A stretch of DNA of 64,000 nt from Hymenolepis diminuta. Taxonomy: Eukaryota; Platyhelminthes; Cestoda; Cyclophyllidea; Hymenolepididae. The position numbers were made by a program, and so were the translations under genes. Positions within the stretch are counted from its first letter, which is position 1. The number at the start of each line of letters is the position of its first letter. Positions 46,090 to 58,600 of the stretch are shown one piece after another. Below the pieces are notes generated by a model. It made no database searches. It saw only the letters and a list, made by a program, of their open reading frames with translations, and was not told where the DNA came from. The stretch spans positions 166,051 to 230,050 of the forward strand of contig CAADRB010000031.1 in the NCBI GenBank assembly GCA_900708905.1. Reading direction: 5' to 3'.

Positions 46090-49000
46090 CATATAGTCAG
46101 CACTCAAGGTGATATATATTACTTAATCCAAATGAAGTACCTCATCCTTCATTGATTATGGAACCATATTCTCCAAAAGATTGCATTTCACTTTAATCAA
46201 AATAGATCATCTACTTCTCATAATTAATTTCTGAAAAAAATCCTAAAGAATCTATCTACAAAAAATTTGTGAGACATCTAATATCAGGATAGAATCTATG
46301 CTTGCCGTTTCACACCCAATTTGAAGGCCATTCAGTTTTAAAACAAAGCACTAATCTCTCTCTACTCTGTTTTTAATTGACTGATTTCTGTGTTGTTCCA
46401 AAGCTATTCTTTCAAAATGCAATGTATAGAATTTTTAAAAAATAACGAACGTCAAATTAACACAAAATTAGGAATTTACTCCTCGTATTGAGCCATAATT
46501 CTGTGCAAAAAACTTTATAATTCGTATTCTTATTCTTATATGCATTGCATTAATGGTACCAAAAGAATTTAACTTTGCTGTTCACATTCTTGAGACTTAC
46601 GGACCGGTACTTTGTGGCCCGGAATAACAAATGAGGAAAAACACAATTTGATTGAACAGCGAAATTTAGATTGCAGACATAATGACTATAAACATGCAAA
46701 ACATGGGAAAGGAAACAGTTGAAAAACACAACTATATATTAAATCATCTGCACATGCTCACGTGTAGTCGTTAGGGTAGGAAAACTTCCAGTGACAAGGG
46801 TGGTAATTATGATAACTTATTTCAAATGGTCAGATATTAATGGAATGATGAATGTAAACTGTTCGCATTTCAGTATTTTCGTCTGGATGACGGTAAGCTC
46901 AACGTCCAATAAGAAGTGCAGTTGAAACAGATGCAGAAATTTCGGAAGTTGTAGGATTCCAAATGCTGTCATCATTACGAAATAAATTGTGATTTAAAGC
47001 GTATTCATTTGAGACGCTTCAAAAATAAAGCATTTTCCAATCAAATTTTCCCAAGTTGTTCGTGACTGAGTGTTTCGCCGATATCTTAGTTTGTGTTTGG
47101 ACAACTATTCGATTGTTGGAACCGTAATCGATCGGCAAAATCTTGTTGCCTAGCATGCATTGGCAAAACTCATATAGAGACTAATATAACCGTTAAAAAC
47201 ACTTTCAGCTTCTTAGTCCCCATGCCTTTGCCCCTACCTTCTCATTTGGATTCTCATACGGCCTTTTAACTGTTTCAACCGTCTTTACCGACTCCTTATC
47301 TATAAGACCTAGGTGTAATTTTCCCCTGACCTGACTCTGACGTTTACCTTTCTGCCACACATCTACACTAAAACTCTTCCCAGTCAAACTTTACAGTTAG
47401 GTCCTCCAGGGAACTCATTTCTTTCTGCGGCTGCTCAAAACCTCCTTCTGTATTTCTCTCTTCCTTTCTACTAAGTCTCATTTAAGTACTATATTAAATG
47501 AATCATTTGTTTGCTTTGTGGCTTTTCTTACTTTGCATTTAGTGACCTTGGTACTTATCTTCCAGCGGTTGCTATTACCGTTAATTTGACCTGCTTTCTG
47601 GGAAAATGCATATAATATTGGCTTTTCATAAGCTAGCTTGGTAGTTGCTGACTCTAGGCCCGCATACATAAATAACACATATAAGTTCACAATTTGCCAT
47701 AAGTTTTACGAGGGAATATTAGTTAATTGTATGAAGTCGCATAAAATTATTCAAATAACATTTTAATATGATAACTAACAGCTTTCTAACTTTTATAACT
47801 TTGGTTGATTTTGAATGAGCTTTTACTTTTCTAATCAGAAGAAAATACAATCGAATGCTATTTTTTGGGATTTCGAAAGCCCAAATTATCCTTCTTTGCC
47901 CTCAAAAAAATGTATTTATATATATATTTAACTTTTGATTGGTAAAGTAAAATCTATAAATAAGGCAAAGATTTTTTGCTTTTAAGGTTTTATTGAATAT
48001 TTTCTATGTTACTGAGCAATTAATACCGTGTTTTATTTAAAAAGTGACAAAACGAAAGAAAATTCAATGCAATAACTAAGATCATGATCAATTACTTAGA
48101 ACAAATAAAATCTCTGCTTATTCAAAATTAGTACCTACAATGACGAGTAAAATTGTTGCCCATTTCTCTCCCTGGGTGGTGTTCTTCTAATGATATTAGT
48201 AAAAAAAGCACTGACGCAAGTAATTAAACATGTGATGATTTGATTTATTTATGCGTCACCGTAACAATATCTAAGATTTAAATGATAGGTTGAACTATCC
48301 TGAATTTCTCAAGTGAATTGTTAATCACATTACTAAGTTATAGTTAATTAATCAAATAATTAAATAGAGTCTGTGAAGGTTAATAATTAATTGTGCACTA
48401 GATGGTCTGATGCTGAATTGAGAAAGATTTACAGCCTTTTTAGAAATAATAGATGGGATTTTTAATTGAAAGAAGAGGTAAATTCCCAAAAGAATATTTG
48501 GTATAAATTTATATGGACGAAACCTGATTTTAACTATTTCTGAGATTTTTCGATAGCATGACTGGCCACAGGATAAACTCATCTTAGGGCAAGTCAACTT
48601 GTGTATGCTTGATATTCCCTTGTCGCCAAGTCTCCCATTTGGTGACTTAACAGATGTAATTGGGAAAATCTAGTACGAAAATGTGATCTAGGTGAGATGT
48701 GTTCACATTGGCATCTTCTTAGGGTTTTGCACGTAGTTTCCGGCGCATTGCAAATTAGCTTAAAGACGCTTTCAGTGCCAAACAGTTTTCTTTTTAGATC
48801 ATAAGTTCGGCTATGAACCAAATAAAGTGATAAACAACATTTTGGTCTAAGCTATGCAAAAGTATCCACAGATCGCATTGAAAAACATAAGAAATATGTG
48901 TTTGAGAAAAGATTGAGAGAATACTTAAAAATTCCACGTGCAATAACAGTTCCTCAATTGGCAATAAAAAAGAGAGGACAGGTGAATGTAGAACATTATT

Positions 49001-52000
49001 TCCATGAGGTCAAAAGAATTGAGAAGAATAACAGCTTCATAAAAGTCAAGAGCTGAAGTTTAAGAGGAAATGTTCAAATTCTGTTAATTTACTCGAGATG
49101 CATCAGATATTCAATTTTTTCTCATTCCAATGCTTAATAACACTTTAAATGGTGGTTATTACTAGAATTGGCTGCCTATATAGAAGTGTTAAATAGATAG
49201 CACTTGCTGATTTAAAACTCTTCGCTGTCCTAATTATCAGATGATGACTTTTACCAGTCACTCATCTGATGAACAAGGAATGCAAAATGTTTTCATTTCT
49301 TAATTGGTCCTCTTTAACAAAATCATGTTTTCACTCATTCAACGCTGACTTTTATGCTCTTTCCTTTCAGTTCCACATTACTTTTTACTGCTCCTCCCCT
49401 ATTCTCTCATTAACTTCTCGAGTACAGAATACGCATGGTCTAATTTGCCTTCTGGTCTTCTCATCTGGAATAGGCTGCTGTTTCCTTTTAGCCTTTAGAA
49501 AAATCATTATCTCCGCGAGAAGATATCAGGATCATTTTGATCGGGCTCATAAAGTAGCTTTAGTGACTAGATTTATGTTGCTCTAGTAGCAACCAGCCTA
49601 GCTCAACAATAGTTCCAGAAGATAATATTCTGAGTTGCTCTGCCGCAAATGTCAAATATCCCTTTTCTCATCAAAATTTGACGATAATCTTATCCATTCA
49701 CTTTCCTTCATTATTAGACATATTCATTATCCTCATTTACCCCTGTCAAATTATTTGTAATAGGCTTTCTAAAACTGTGTTTATTAAGTGTTTTAAACTA
49801 CCACTTTGACTTATTTTGCTTCTTATATAAAAAGAATCACAAAATGAAAGAAGTTCGTCTTTAAATAGTGTTCTTTTATTGATTTCTTCGTAGCATTAAT
49901 ATTACCTGAGAAACACGAGCAAATGTTAAATTTCGTCTGTCATGTTCCACGCCTGTTCAAGGGTAAACAAACACCTCTATTAAGGACACAAACAGCATAT
50001 TACCTCTTACGAATACAAATAACTTTTTCTCTGAGTTTCTGTTTATTCAACAGATTGTTCTTGCATAATTTGTATATAATGATGGTCCATGAAACTTTTC
50101 TTTATATCCGGCGCAAACACGTTTTTTAGGCTAATCTAGTAAAAAAGAAAATCCCCATAAATATGACGTGATTTTTTATTGAACCACCAATTAAGTTGAC
50201 TTATTCGCTATTTCGTCATTAATTTACGCATCCATTACTTATTCATTGTATTATCTTTGTCATGCTGTCATGGTTACCCATATTTCTTATCGATTGTATA
50301 AATTGATCAGTCTCATTTGGTAAATAAAATGCTTTGATATGCTTTTCTTATTTACGCTTTTTATTATTTCACGTTTTCTCGGAAAGTAAAATCAGTAAGT
50401 ACTTCCAGTGTTTAACTTCCAATTGCCTTCGCTTGTCTGAATAGCATATGTACCATCTTTGAGAATAAACGAGCATATCATTATTTGTAAACTACACATA
50501 GACTGACAGACAGTTACGCATTCCTTTTCAATATTTCTTTACTTTTATGTGTTTACTCGAGGCTCAGTGCTTTTTCAGTTCTTTTGTATTGTGCAATACC
50601 ACACATACAAGTTCTTTAAAGTTATTGATAACTATTTTGTACTCCCTCGGATCTGATGACGATTAATAGATGCAATTGATTTCATTTTGCGATTACTTTT
50701 AATGTTAAGTCCGCAAAGTATCACCAGCTAGTATGAAGTAATCCGGTGAAATCTTCCGGATAATTATTGGACCGATAAGAGGGTGAAGCATATGTAGGTA
50801 GTCATGTACACATACAGATCGGGTTTGAACATAACCCATTCACCTATTAGGCAAAGGACGCTTTGACCTTAAATAGCCTACTTTCTTATTCATCACACGA
50901 CCTCCGTACTCTTGAATCATCTTATTCTGACCTGAAAATAAATCTTAGTATCAGTTTGCCTGTCCTCATAGCTTTTACCTCTTTGAGGTCAGGAAATTAC
51001 AAGGACTTTGGGATAGGCCTCAGTTCAAGCAAGAAATTAGTTAATTGTAATTACGGTACACACTGGAATCAGTAATTTTGAGAAAGTTTCAGCAAACGTA
51101 CGCAATAAGTAACTTTCGTCATAGCTGGAAAGATTTCGTTTTTAATCAAACTACTGGTCAGTTTTTTGCAGAAGACTGTAGTGAATCTTTTCTGGGTCTT
51201 GTTCTTACTCCATTGTATCTAAATGAAATTATTTTAGACCATAGTTAATTTTCACGTTTAGGTTAATTTTTGAAAACAACTGTCGACTATAGGTAATTCC
51301 TATCCATAAATATAGATTGTCCCTTACGAGTTTTTGATGAGATAATTCTATGAAACATGAGTACTAGCTTTCTTAAAAAATCAATTTTTCTCCTGCTTCT
51401 ATAAAGTCAGTGATCGCTAGCTCCACCAAGCTGAAATGCACGTGTCAAAACGATATGCCTTTCCAAACATTATGTATTCTTTCTAGTACTCAATTTGTAT
51501 TAAACATTAATACCGAGAATTCCACAATATACGCTTTATAATACGACTAAACCTCAGTTATTTAAATAAAAGAATCAACTGAAAATTATCTCGTTTTCTT
51601 TGTAACCTCCAAGCATTTCTAATTATCATTTTCAAAGACTGTGGTTACTTAGCCCACAGTTGGTGCCTACTTAATCAGCCATCACCTTACACGTTATTAA
51701 AACGATTTATTTCTTTCCCGCCAAAATACGAACTATGTAATTTCGGTAGCAACTATTTAATATTAATTGGTAGTTAATTAAAATTTATTGACTAAAATAT
51801 CATGACAGTTGTTTAAATTATTCATTAAGTAAGACGGCAAGATTCACCTAGTTTAATTAGAAGGGTTGGATTAATGATAGCTGTCTGTTAAAAATAGCAC
51901 CCAGATTATTTGTGTATTAATGCTTTATTTTTTAGTCCGACACGTAAATTCCATCTATGCTGATAATCTATGTGTTTATTTCACTCATAATGTAATATTT

Positions 52001-52049
52001 CGAAAATATATCACCGAACATGGACTGAAATTAGAAGGAATAGGAAATC

Positions 52050-52145
52050 CAGTGAGCGGAATGGCCAGTTGTACTGATTAAGCCTATCCAATAAAGAAGA
52101 TGGTAGAATGAAATTTTCTCACCAGTGAGGCTACTGAAGATAGGC
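52050..52145 (+). repeat. SINE body fragment
   Basis: AGTGAGCGGAATGGCCAG, TGATTAAGCCTATCCAATA, AGATGGTAGAATGAAATTTT and CTCACCAGTGAGG match the body of the SINE at 44740-44990. The tRNA head is not recognisable. It lies directly upstream of another copy. Confidence 0.65.
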
Positions 52146-52200
52146 GTTTGAAGGTTGTAGGGCTGAAAACCTATTTTGACTTCACTGAATATGCAGTAAA

Positions 52201-52430
52201 GGGGATACCAAATGGCAGGGCTTGTGTTAATATCTGCTAAGCCAGAGGTCATGGATTGTGGACCCATCGATGCACATTCACTTAGTGGAATGACCAGGAC
52301 ACTGGTTAAGCCTGGCTAATAAACAGGATGGCGGAATTCAACTTTCTCGCCAGAGGACTTTGTTTTTAACCTCTCAACCCAAGATTACCGTCACCTGACG
52401 CTTTCCCAATTGTGATCGGAAGCAATAATA
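52201..52430 (+). mobile_element. tRNA-derived SINE copy
   Basis: Diverged tRNA-like head (TCTGCTAAGCCAGAGGTCAT, then GGACCCATCGATGCAC), followed by AGTGGAATGACCAGGACA, CTGGTTAAGCCTGGCTAATA, AGGATGGCGGAATTCAACTT, CTCGCCAG and a tail with CCCAAGATTACCGTCA. It has the same block order as the 44740 copy. Confidence 0.7.
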
Positions 52431-54124
52431 GATTATTTAACATGCGCATTCACGAATATAAACTGATTTAAACGTCCTGTGGTGTGGATGTTCTGGAGCA
52501 AAGTAAGCACAATGCCTAGATGACACAAGATCTAAGGTACATTACGCGACAAAAGTAAATAATTCACAATGAAAATTACCATAGTTGTAAGGGTAAAGTA
52601 GGCTAGTTAAAACGAATTTAAAAAATAATCTACTGCAATAGTTAAAAAAATTATCTAAGACTGAATCTATAGCGCTCCAATCGGTTGAACGCGGATGTCT
52701 CAACAACACATTCACCTACTTGAACGCAGATGCACAGGCAGCAACTCTCAGGTACAAAACTGAGAATCCCAGCTAACTATAAATAACAATATTGAGAATT
52801 CAAGCGAATAAATCTGTCCAAATGTAAATTGTAAACTGATTCCCCCTCAATTACACTAGCGACTTGACTTCTCAAGTCACAAATTTCCTATTCTGTTTTC
52901 ATAGCTGGGTCAATCAACATGGCGGCAACCTCTGTTTAAACTTCGTGATATAGCGAATTAGACATCTGATATCACAAGCAACTGAGATTATTTTATTTTT
53001 CCTCCATTTCAGTCATGCATTTGTGATTGTCTATTGCCTAAAATTGCAACTGAATTAGTAAATTAAGGAAGACAAGTTGATCTAAAAATAGGACCCAGAA
53101 TGGTAATAGCTTTCATACTCTCTACCTAATGGAAAGGCACCTTTTGAAAAAAACACTTGCCAGTGAGCTGCAATGTATCACTATTTTGGCAAAATTACCA
53201 CTAGAGCTATTTCAAAAGAACTAGTTTGTGGTATTTCAGATAAAATCAACCCCGAATATTTGTTGCTCTAAATTCCTTTGGCACAAATCACTTCATATTG
53301 TTGCAATTACTGATCTTCCTGGCAGGTGATGTTTGCATAATTAGAAATTTGTTTTCACACTGATTGAATTTAAAAATTCCAGTTCATAATAAATTGCAAA
53401 TAAACAATTTTTTATTCCAGATGCAACGTGGTGCAACCGCCATGTTTGCAAAGTATGCTTTTTATTTATGACTTGCGGTTAATAAACAATAGTTTTCAAG
53501 GCCATAATTCCATTGGCCTTTTGACTTCAATAGGCACCTTAAAGTAGATCATCGTTTGATACATTTCTTTGTGGTATGTTAATCTGGCTATCGTATTTGG
53601 AAGAAATTTAATAAATCCTCAGAAATAGAAAGCAGGTATGCACTGTAATTATGATAACAATGCTAATTATAAATGAAATCAAATATTCGTCCTCACTTAC
53701 TGATGTTCATCATTTTTGCTTAGATCCAATCGTCATCGTTTAAGGAGACGAGTACGATTTTCAGGGAACCAACCAAATCACTGACTCATTCAGTCATTCA
53801 GTTAGACTAACGCATATAGTTTTAAAATCAAATTCTTCTGTGTGTCATTATATTCGAGGAATCATGCTACTATTAAAAAAGTGACCAGCTTTTCAGAAGT
53901 GAAAGTTGATGGCCATGTAATTACATATCACTTTTTGCAATCATTTCCATTAGCCAAATTGCGTCTTTTATTGTTCTCAGTTTATTTTGCTTCCGCAAAT
54001 TATCAATGAAAAACATTGCCACTTTTATCAGGAAACAACGTGTCTCTAATCTCCTACGATGACTTGTCTGCAATAGACTTCCAAATTCCCCTGCCTCCTG
54101 GAAACACGGTCTTCATGAGATAAG

Positions 54125-54220
54125 AGCTTCTCACCTGGGAAATTCTACGATGCTACTCTCATCCCACGATGAGTGTTAGAAGACACTTTCCTAAATGGGC
54201 TTGGAGATCAATAATAATGA
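54125..54220 (+). repeat. SINE tail fragment
   Basis: CTTCTCACCTGGGA, CTACGATGCTACTCTCATCC, GATGAGTGTTAGAAGAC and TTTCCTAAATGGGCTTGGAG match the 3' half of the SINE. Confidence 0.6.
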
Positions 54221-54265
54221 CTGATATGAAATGGAATAGTGCCAACTTGCAGTCACTACTCTTAG

Positions 54266-54312
54266 CGCACATTTAGTGAGCGGAATAACCATTCTAGATT
54301 TGACCAGTATGA
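54266..54312 (+). repeat. SINE middle fragment
   Basis: GCGCACATTTAGTGAGCGGA followed by ATAACCATTCTAG matches the junction of tRNA head and body. Just upstream is a tail fragment of another copy, so two insertions abut here. Confidence 0.5.
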
Positions 54313-55636
54313 GTTGCGACTTGTAATTTATATTTATGGGTGAAGTAAAGCCAACCAGAGCCCTGAAACTAAATGTGTCTGAGGTTTAAACTCTAAAACG
54401 TCACGAAATTGCATCCCATTCCTAGATAAATGAGATTATGAGTGACATATATGGGTGTCGCTTTGATAAACCAGCCAATCAAAATAATTGTAGTGTTTAG
54501 CTACTCATTTTGATTACCTCCACCCAGCCTGGGAGAAAAGCCAGCGTCCGAGGATCTACGGATACCATCGCGAAGCTCGAATGAGAGGCAAACTGCGTGG
54601 AAGTTCGCGTATACTCCGACTCCCCTCTCTGACACCATCCACGTTCACAAACTTTCATTCCACTACACTGTTGCACCTTCTCCCTATTTAACTTCTATTC
54701 TACTCAGGCCACTTACACCCACATGATCTCTTTGTCAATGAATATTTAGCAAACCCCGCTGTCAATATGCTACTAACACTTATTTCGATATCCTGGAGCT
54801 CCCTTGGCGATACATTCACGGTACCGGATGCAGTCTGCCATTACCATCATTAACAATGATGAGGACCAAACTCATGGCCACTGATGCACTCAGCCGCAGT
54901 AACCAACTTGTGAAGAGTATTTCCAATAATTACTACTAAATACTCAACTTTCATAGTGAACTGCGAAATAGCTCTCTTACGGATTTAATCGCAAGTGAAG
55001 AAAGTATTTCATTCCAGCAGAGTACATATATATTTATAGATATGTGTACTTTAGTAATAATATATGTGTATATAACATAACTTAGGCTGAGAATACACAG
55101 GATTACCGAAGGAGAGAGGTTGGATAGTATAAGAAGGACGGTAAGATTTGGGTTAAATAGAAACAGAAGGGGAAGAGGTCATAGCAATAGTCACATTTTA
55201 CCAGCGTCATAACATTAATAGTAGTATTTCCATTATTAGTAATAATATTAGCGACAGTTATATAAAATTGCCTTCAATAATACGCTAAGAGGGGTTTGAG
55301 AAGAATAAAAGAGCTACATAATCAATATGTATAACATTCAAATACGCGAACACGCTAAGCTTACAATATACTACTTATAACTGCATTAGTAATATACGTA
55401 TATATAAGGGGCTGTCGTCTTCATTGTCGTTGTTTCAAGCGTAGACCTGATTCAGAGAAAAGCGGGAAAAATGTTGTGGGCATGGCTACAGCCTTTACAG
55501 AGAGAAAAGATCACAGCTAACCATGATTGGAGAAGGGGACAAAGAGAAGAGGGAAACCCAAACCTAAATCGGTAGAAAGAGGTAAAGAGAGTTGAAGAGA
55601 AAGAACCCGATTTTTCATCGTCGCAATCAATCTAAT

Positions 55637-58600
55637 TTATCTTCTCATATGCTGCTGTTGCTGAGCAGCAGCAATCATAGAGCGTTGCTGAGCTGCAGCA
55701 ACAGCCATCATTGATTGCCAATCGGTTCCAGCACCAGTTTCTGACATTGTGAAGGGTGGTGCTGTGTTGACAGAGGTTCCGTCACTTGGTCCCAAAATGC
55801 CCATTGATGTTGGCGTCGATATACCATTAGCACTGGCACCTGTTCCAACATTTCCGTTTCCACCCCCCACGGCTCTGTACAAACTCTCCTCCATTCTAAA
55901 AACTGTAAGAAAGAACATAACGGTTTGATTCGATCAGTTGAATAGCATCTATGAAGAAAACATTAAAACCTAAGTACGCTTATTGCCACAAATATGGAGT
56001 ACACATAATGATTGGTAACTTGTCCCTCTTGAAAACTACTTTCTTGCAGATGGACAATTTACAATACTGATTTGACAGGAAACGACTGTATACAGTACAC
56101 TGTGGCGAAAGTTAGTGCAAATCTAATTAACGGCATAATTAATCATTCTGGTTAAAATTGGTCAAGAGTGGCTTATAGAAGCCTCAAAATGTCAATTATC
56201 AGTCTAAGGCTAACATTAAAAAAACACTTCCTTTAGAGCGTAAATAGGCATCATTCTATCAGGAACTTCGCACTAGCACCTAGAAAATTTAGCTTTATAT
56301 TAAGTCCTGGTAGGAATAATTCAAGACGGAGAAAGGATACAAGGCAGCAAATAAATTTCCAGAACTACTAAATTTATCGAATATCAATTAGATGCAAGAA
56401 AATGTCTATAATTACCACTGAAGAGCATTGAAACATATATCAGTGCATTGTACAATAGGATGGAAGAAAATAATTGTTTCAAAAAAAGTATAATCGCAAA
56501 AGGCAGATAAAACAGGAAAAAGGCAGAAAAGGGAATACCCTAGACAAGTTTCGATAGGCATTGCAGTAATTAGCATCGTTCCCTTATCCAAAAAAGAAGT
56601 ATGTAAATATACCCACTCACGCAAATAACCTTTTGCATTAAAATAAAAGGAATCAAATAGGAAAAAAAGGAAAAGCTAAAAGATGGATCTACACAGAGTC
56701 AAAACATTCCCAACTTAGCTAATTCCATACCCAAATAGAGAGCTTATAGCCTTAGAGGATAAACAACTCTCTCCACCTACACATTGTTGAGGTGAACTCT
56801 CCAAAATAGCACTAGTGCTAATATACGCCAGTGGGTGGTTTGAGCGGTAAAGATAATTTACAAATCCATAAAGACAAGATAATGTCGATGCGTCACTGTG
56901 CCGCTAAGCTCTGATAGCTGGTACAAATTGAGCCAAGAAATGTACAAATATAGAACGAATGAGATTTAGGAAGGCATGAGGTACGAACGGTTTTCTATGT
57001 AGAACTGCTACACAGAAATAAATTAATAATTCCAAGATGATAACAAGGGAGGTGATCTATTTATTCTTCATCTTTCTGCTTTTAAATTCAACAGATGGGG
57101 AGTTCAGCTATGTTTAAAATGTTTTTGCTGCCTAATCACGGTTGAAAGGGGACAAAATAAATCCAAATGAAATGGCTAACTATTCAGTCAAATCAACTAT
57201 AATTTTAAAAGGGCCTCAATAATGATCGTTTTCTGGTCCATGAAAAATGCGGGTAAAAATAGTGGATAACAGAGATAACCGGAGGTCCTAAGATGAACTA
57301 TTGTATACAAAAAACACTCCAAATCTATATACAGAAATTAGCCTTTGAAATACTTCTTACGTACTTACCCGCAAAAATAAAGCGCATGTACAATATAAAG
57401 TTTGATTTAAAACAGTAAATACTACCTAAGATCAACAAACAGGCAAATGTAAAACTACACAGATATTAAATTTGCCCAGTCAAAAATTCCTCGCCTTCGT
57501 CCATCAAATTACAGATGGAATGGACTTGAAATTTGATTAATGAGCAGCAGATGGTTGGGCAAACGAGGATTTCTCCAAATGCTTTCTATATGTGCATGAC
57601 AAGTGTTCGAAATTATTAACTACGATACAGACATCTGAGGACTATTGTATGAGAAGCAGTTGTTCAGTAACACGAAGAACATCTTGTTGCTAATTGAAGA
57701 CCAACTGACTTCCAATAAGATTTGATGATTAAATAAAGACTAATGGGAGGCAACTTAATGATGACAAATGCTTTGCCAATTAAGAGGGGAGGGCTATAAC
57801 TAGAATATGGGGGAAAGCTTGACATTCCAAGGGCATATCGTATCCTGGAGCAACTTGCTCTGATCAAAGCACAATAAAAATACAAAATATCAGGATTGTT
57901 AATTAGGTATATGAGGATGAAGCAAAAGTTACAAAAAAGTGAAATCGAATCGGGTTCGAAACAATTCAACGTACTTGATTGGAGATAAATTACTTGAAAT
58001 TGACTGTGGCAATTAGACATATTGCGTAAACAACGGAAATATCAGGAAGAGAGATGGTAAACACATCAAACTAAGCGTTTCATAAACAAGAAACCAAGTC
58101 AAATAAACAATTAACGGATTGAAAGATGTGCTACTCGGAGAGACGACTTAAATAAAAAGGGAAAAGACTTGAGATAAATAATAACTGGAGTAGATTCGGT
58201 GAAAAGGAAACTTGCACAGGATAGAATCCGCTAAAATTGGTAAAAACCTTCAATTAGTCAAATAATAAACTGCGACAAAAGTGAATACCACATTCATATT
58301 TATATGCAAGCATTTCAGTGGTCTAATAAGAGCAAAGTCGGATAGTATTAGAAAGTGAAATTATGGTATCAAAAGAATCGTACCTTATTTGAATTTATGG
58401 ATTCAAAAAGTACACACTTCGTAAATGGGTATGATTTACGGTGTTTTACCCAGGATTTGATTAATAAATTCATAAGGAGATTTTGTGTTCCTAGCTCATT
58501 AAATAATGTATTCAGTTGGGTGGTTTACCTGGTGTAACAATTATTAGGAGATTTTAGTTGATACTTAATATTTTTTAAGATAGATCCTGATAATCCAATG

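Larger units (their letters stand above)
43430..55636. other. Twelve-kilobase intergenic region
   Basis: No gene is recognised between the TMEM47-like promoter and the last exon of the right-hand gene. It contains a 50-N gap, an inverted pair of CCAAT boxes (44339-44360), SINE copies at 44740, 52050, 52201 and 54125-54310, a 103-bp stretch bounded by 14-bp inverted repeats (45987-46089), and a C tract near 45684. A plus frame at 49269-49586 and minus frames at 47205-47690 match no family; the latter are noted as possible decayed coding DNA. Confidence 0.5.

Noticed and set aside
49269..49586. 105-aa plus-strand frame
   Set aside because: Hydrophobic, AT-driven composition without domain, conserved motif or supporting splice and poly(A) context; not called as a gene.
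54860..54950. ATDALSRSNQL resembling the ADALSR end of gypsy RNase H
   Set aside because: The residues upstream in the same frame bear no resemblance to RNase H or integrase-adjacent sequence, so a five-residue match is not enough.
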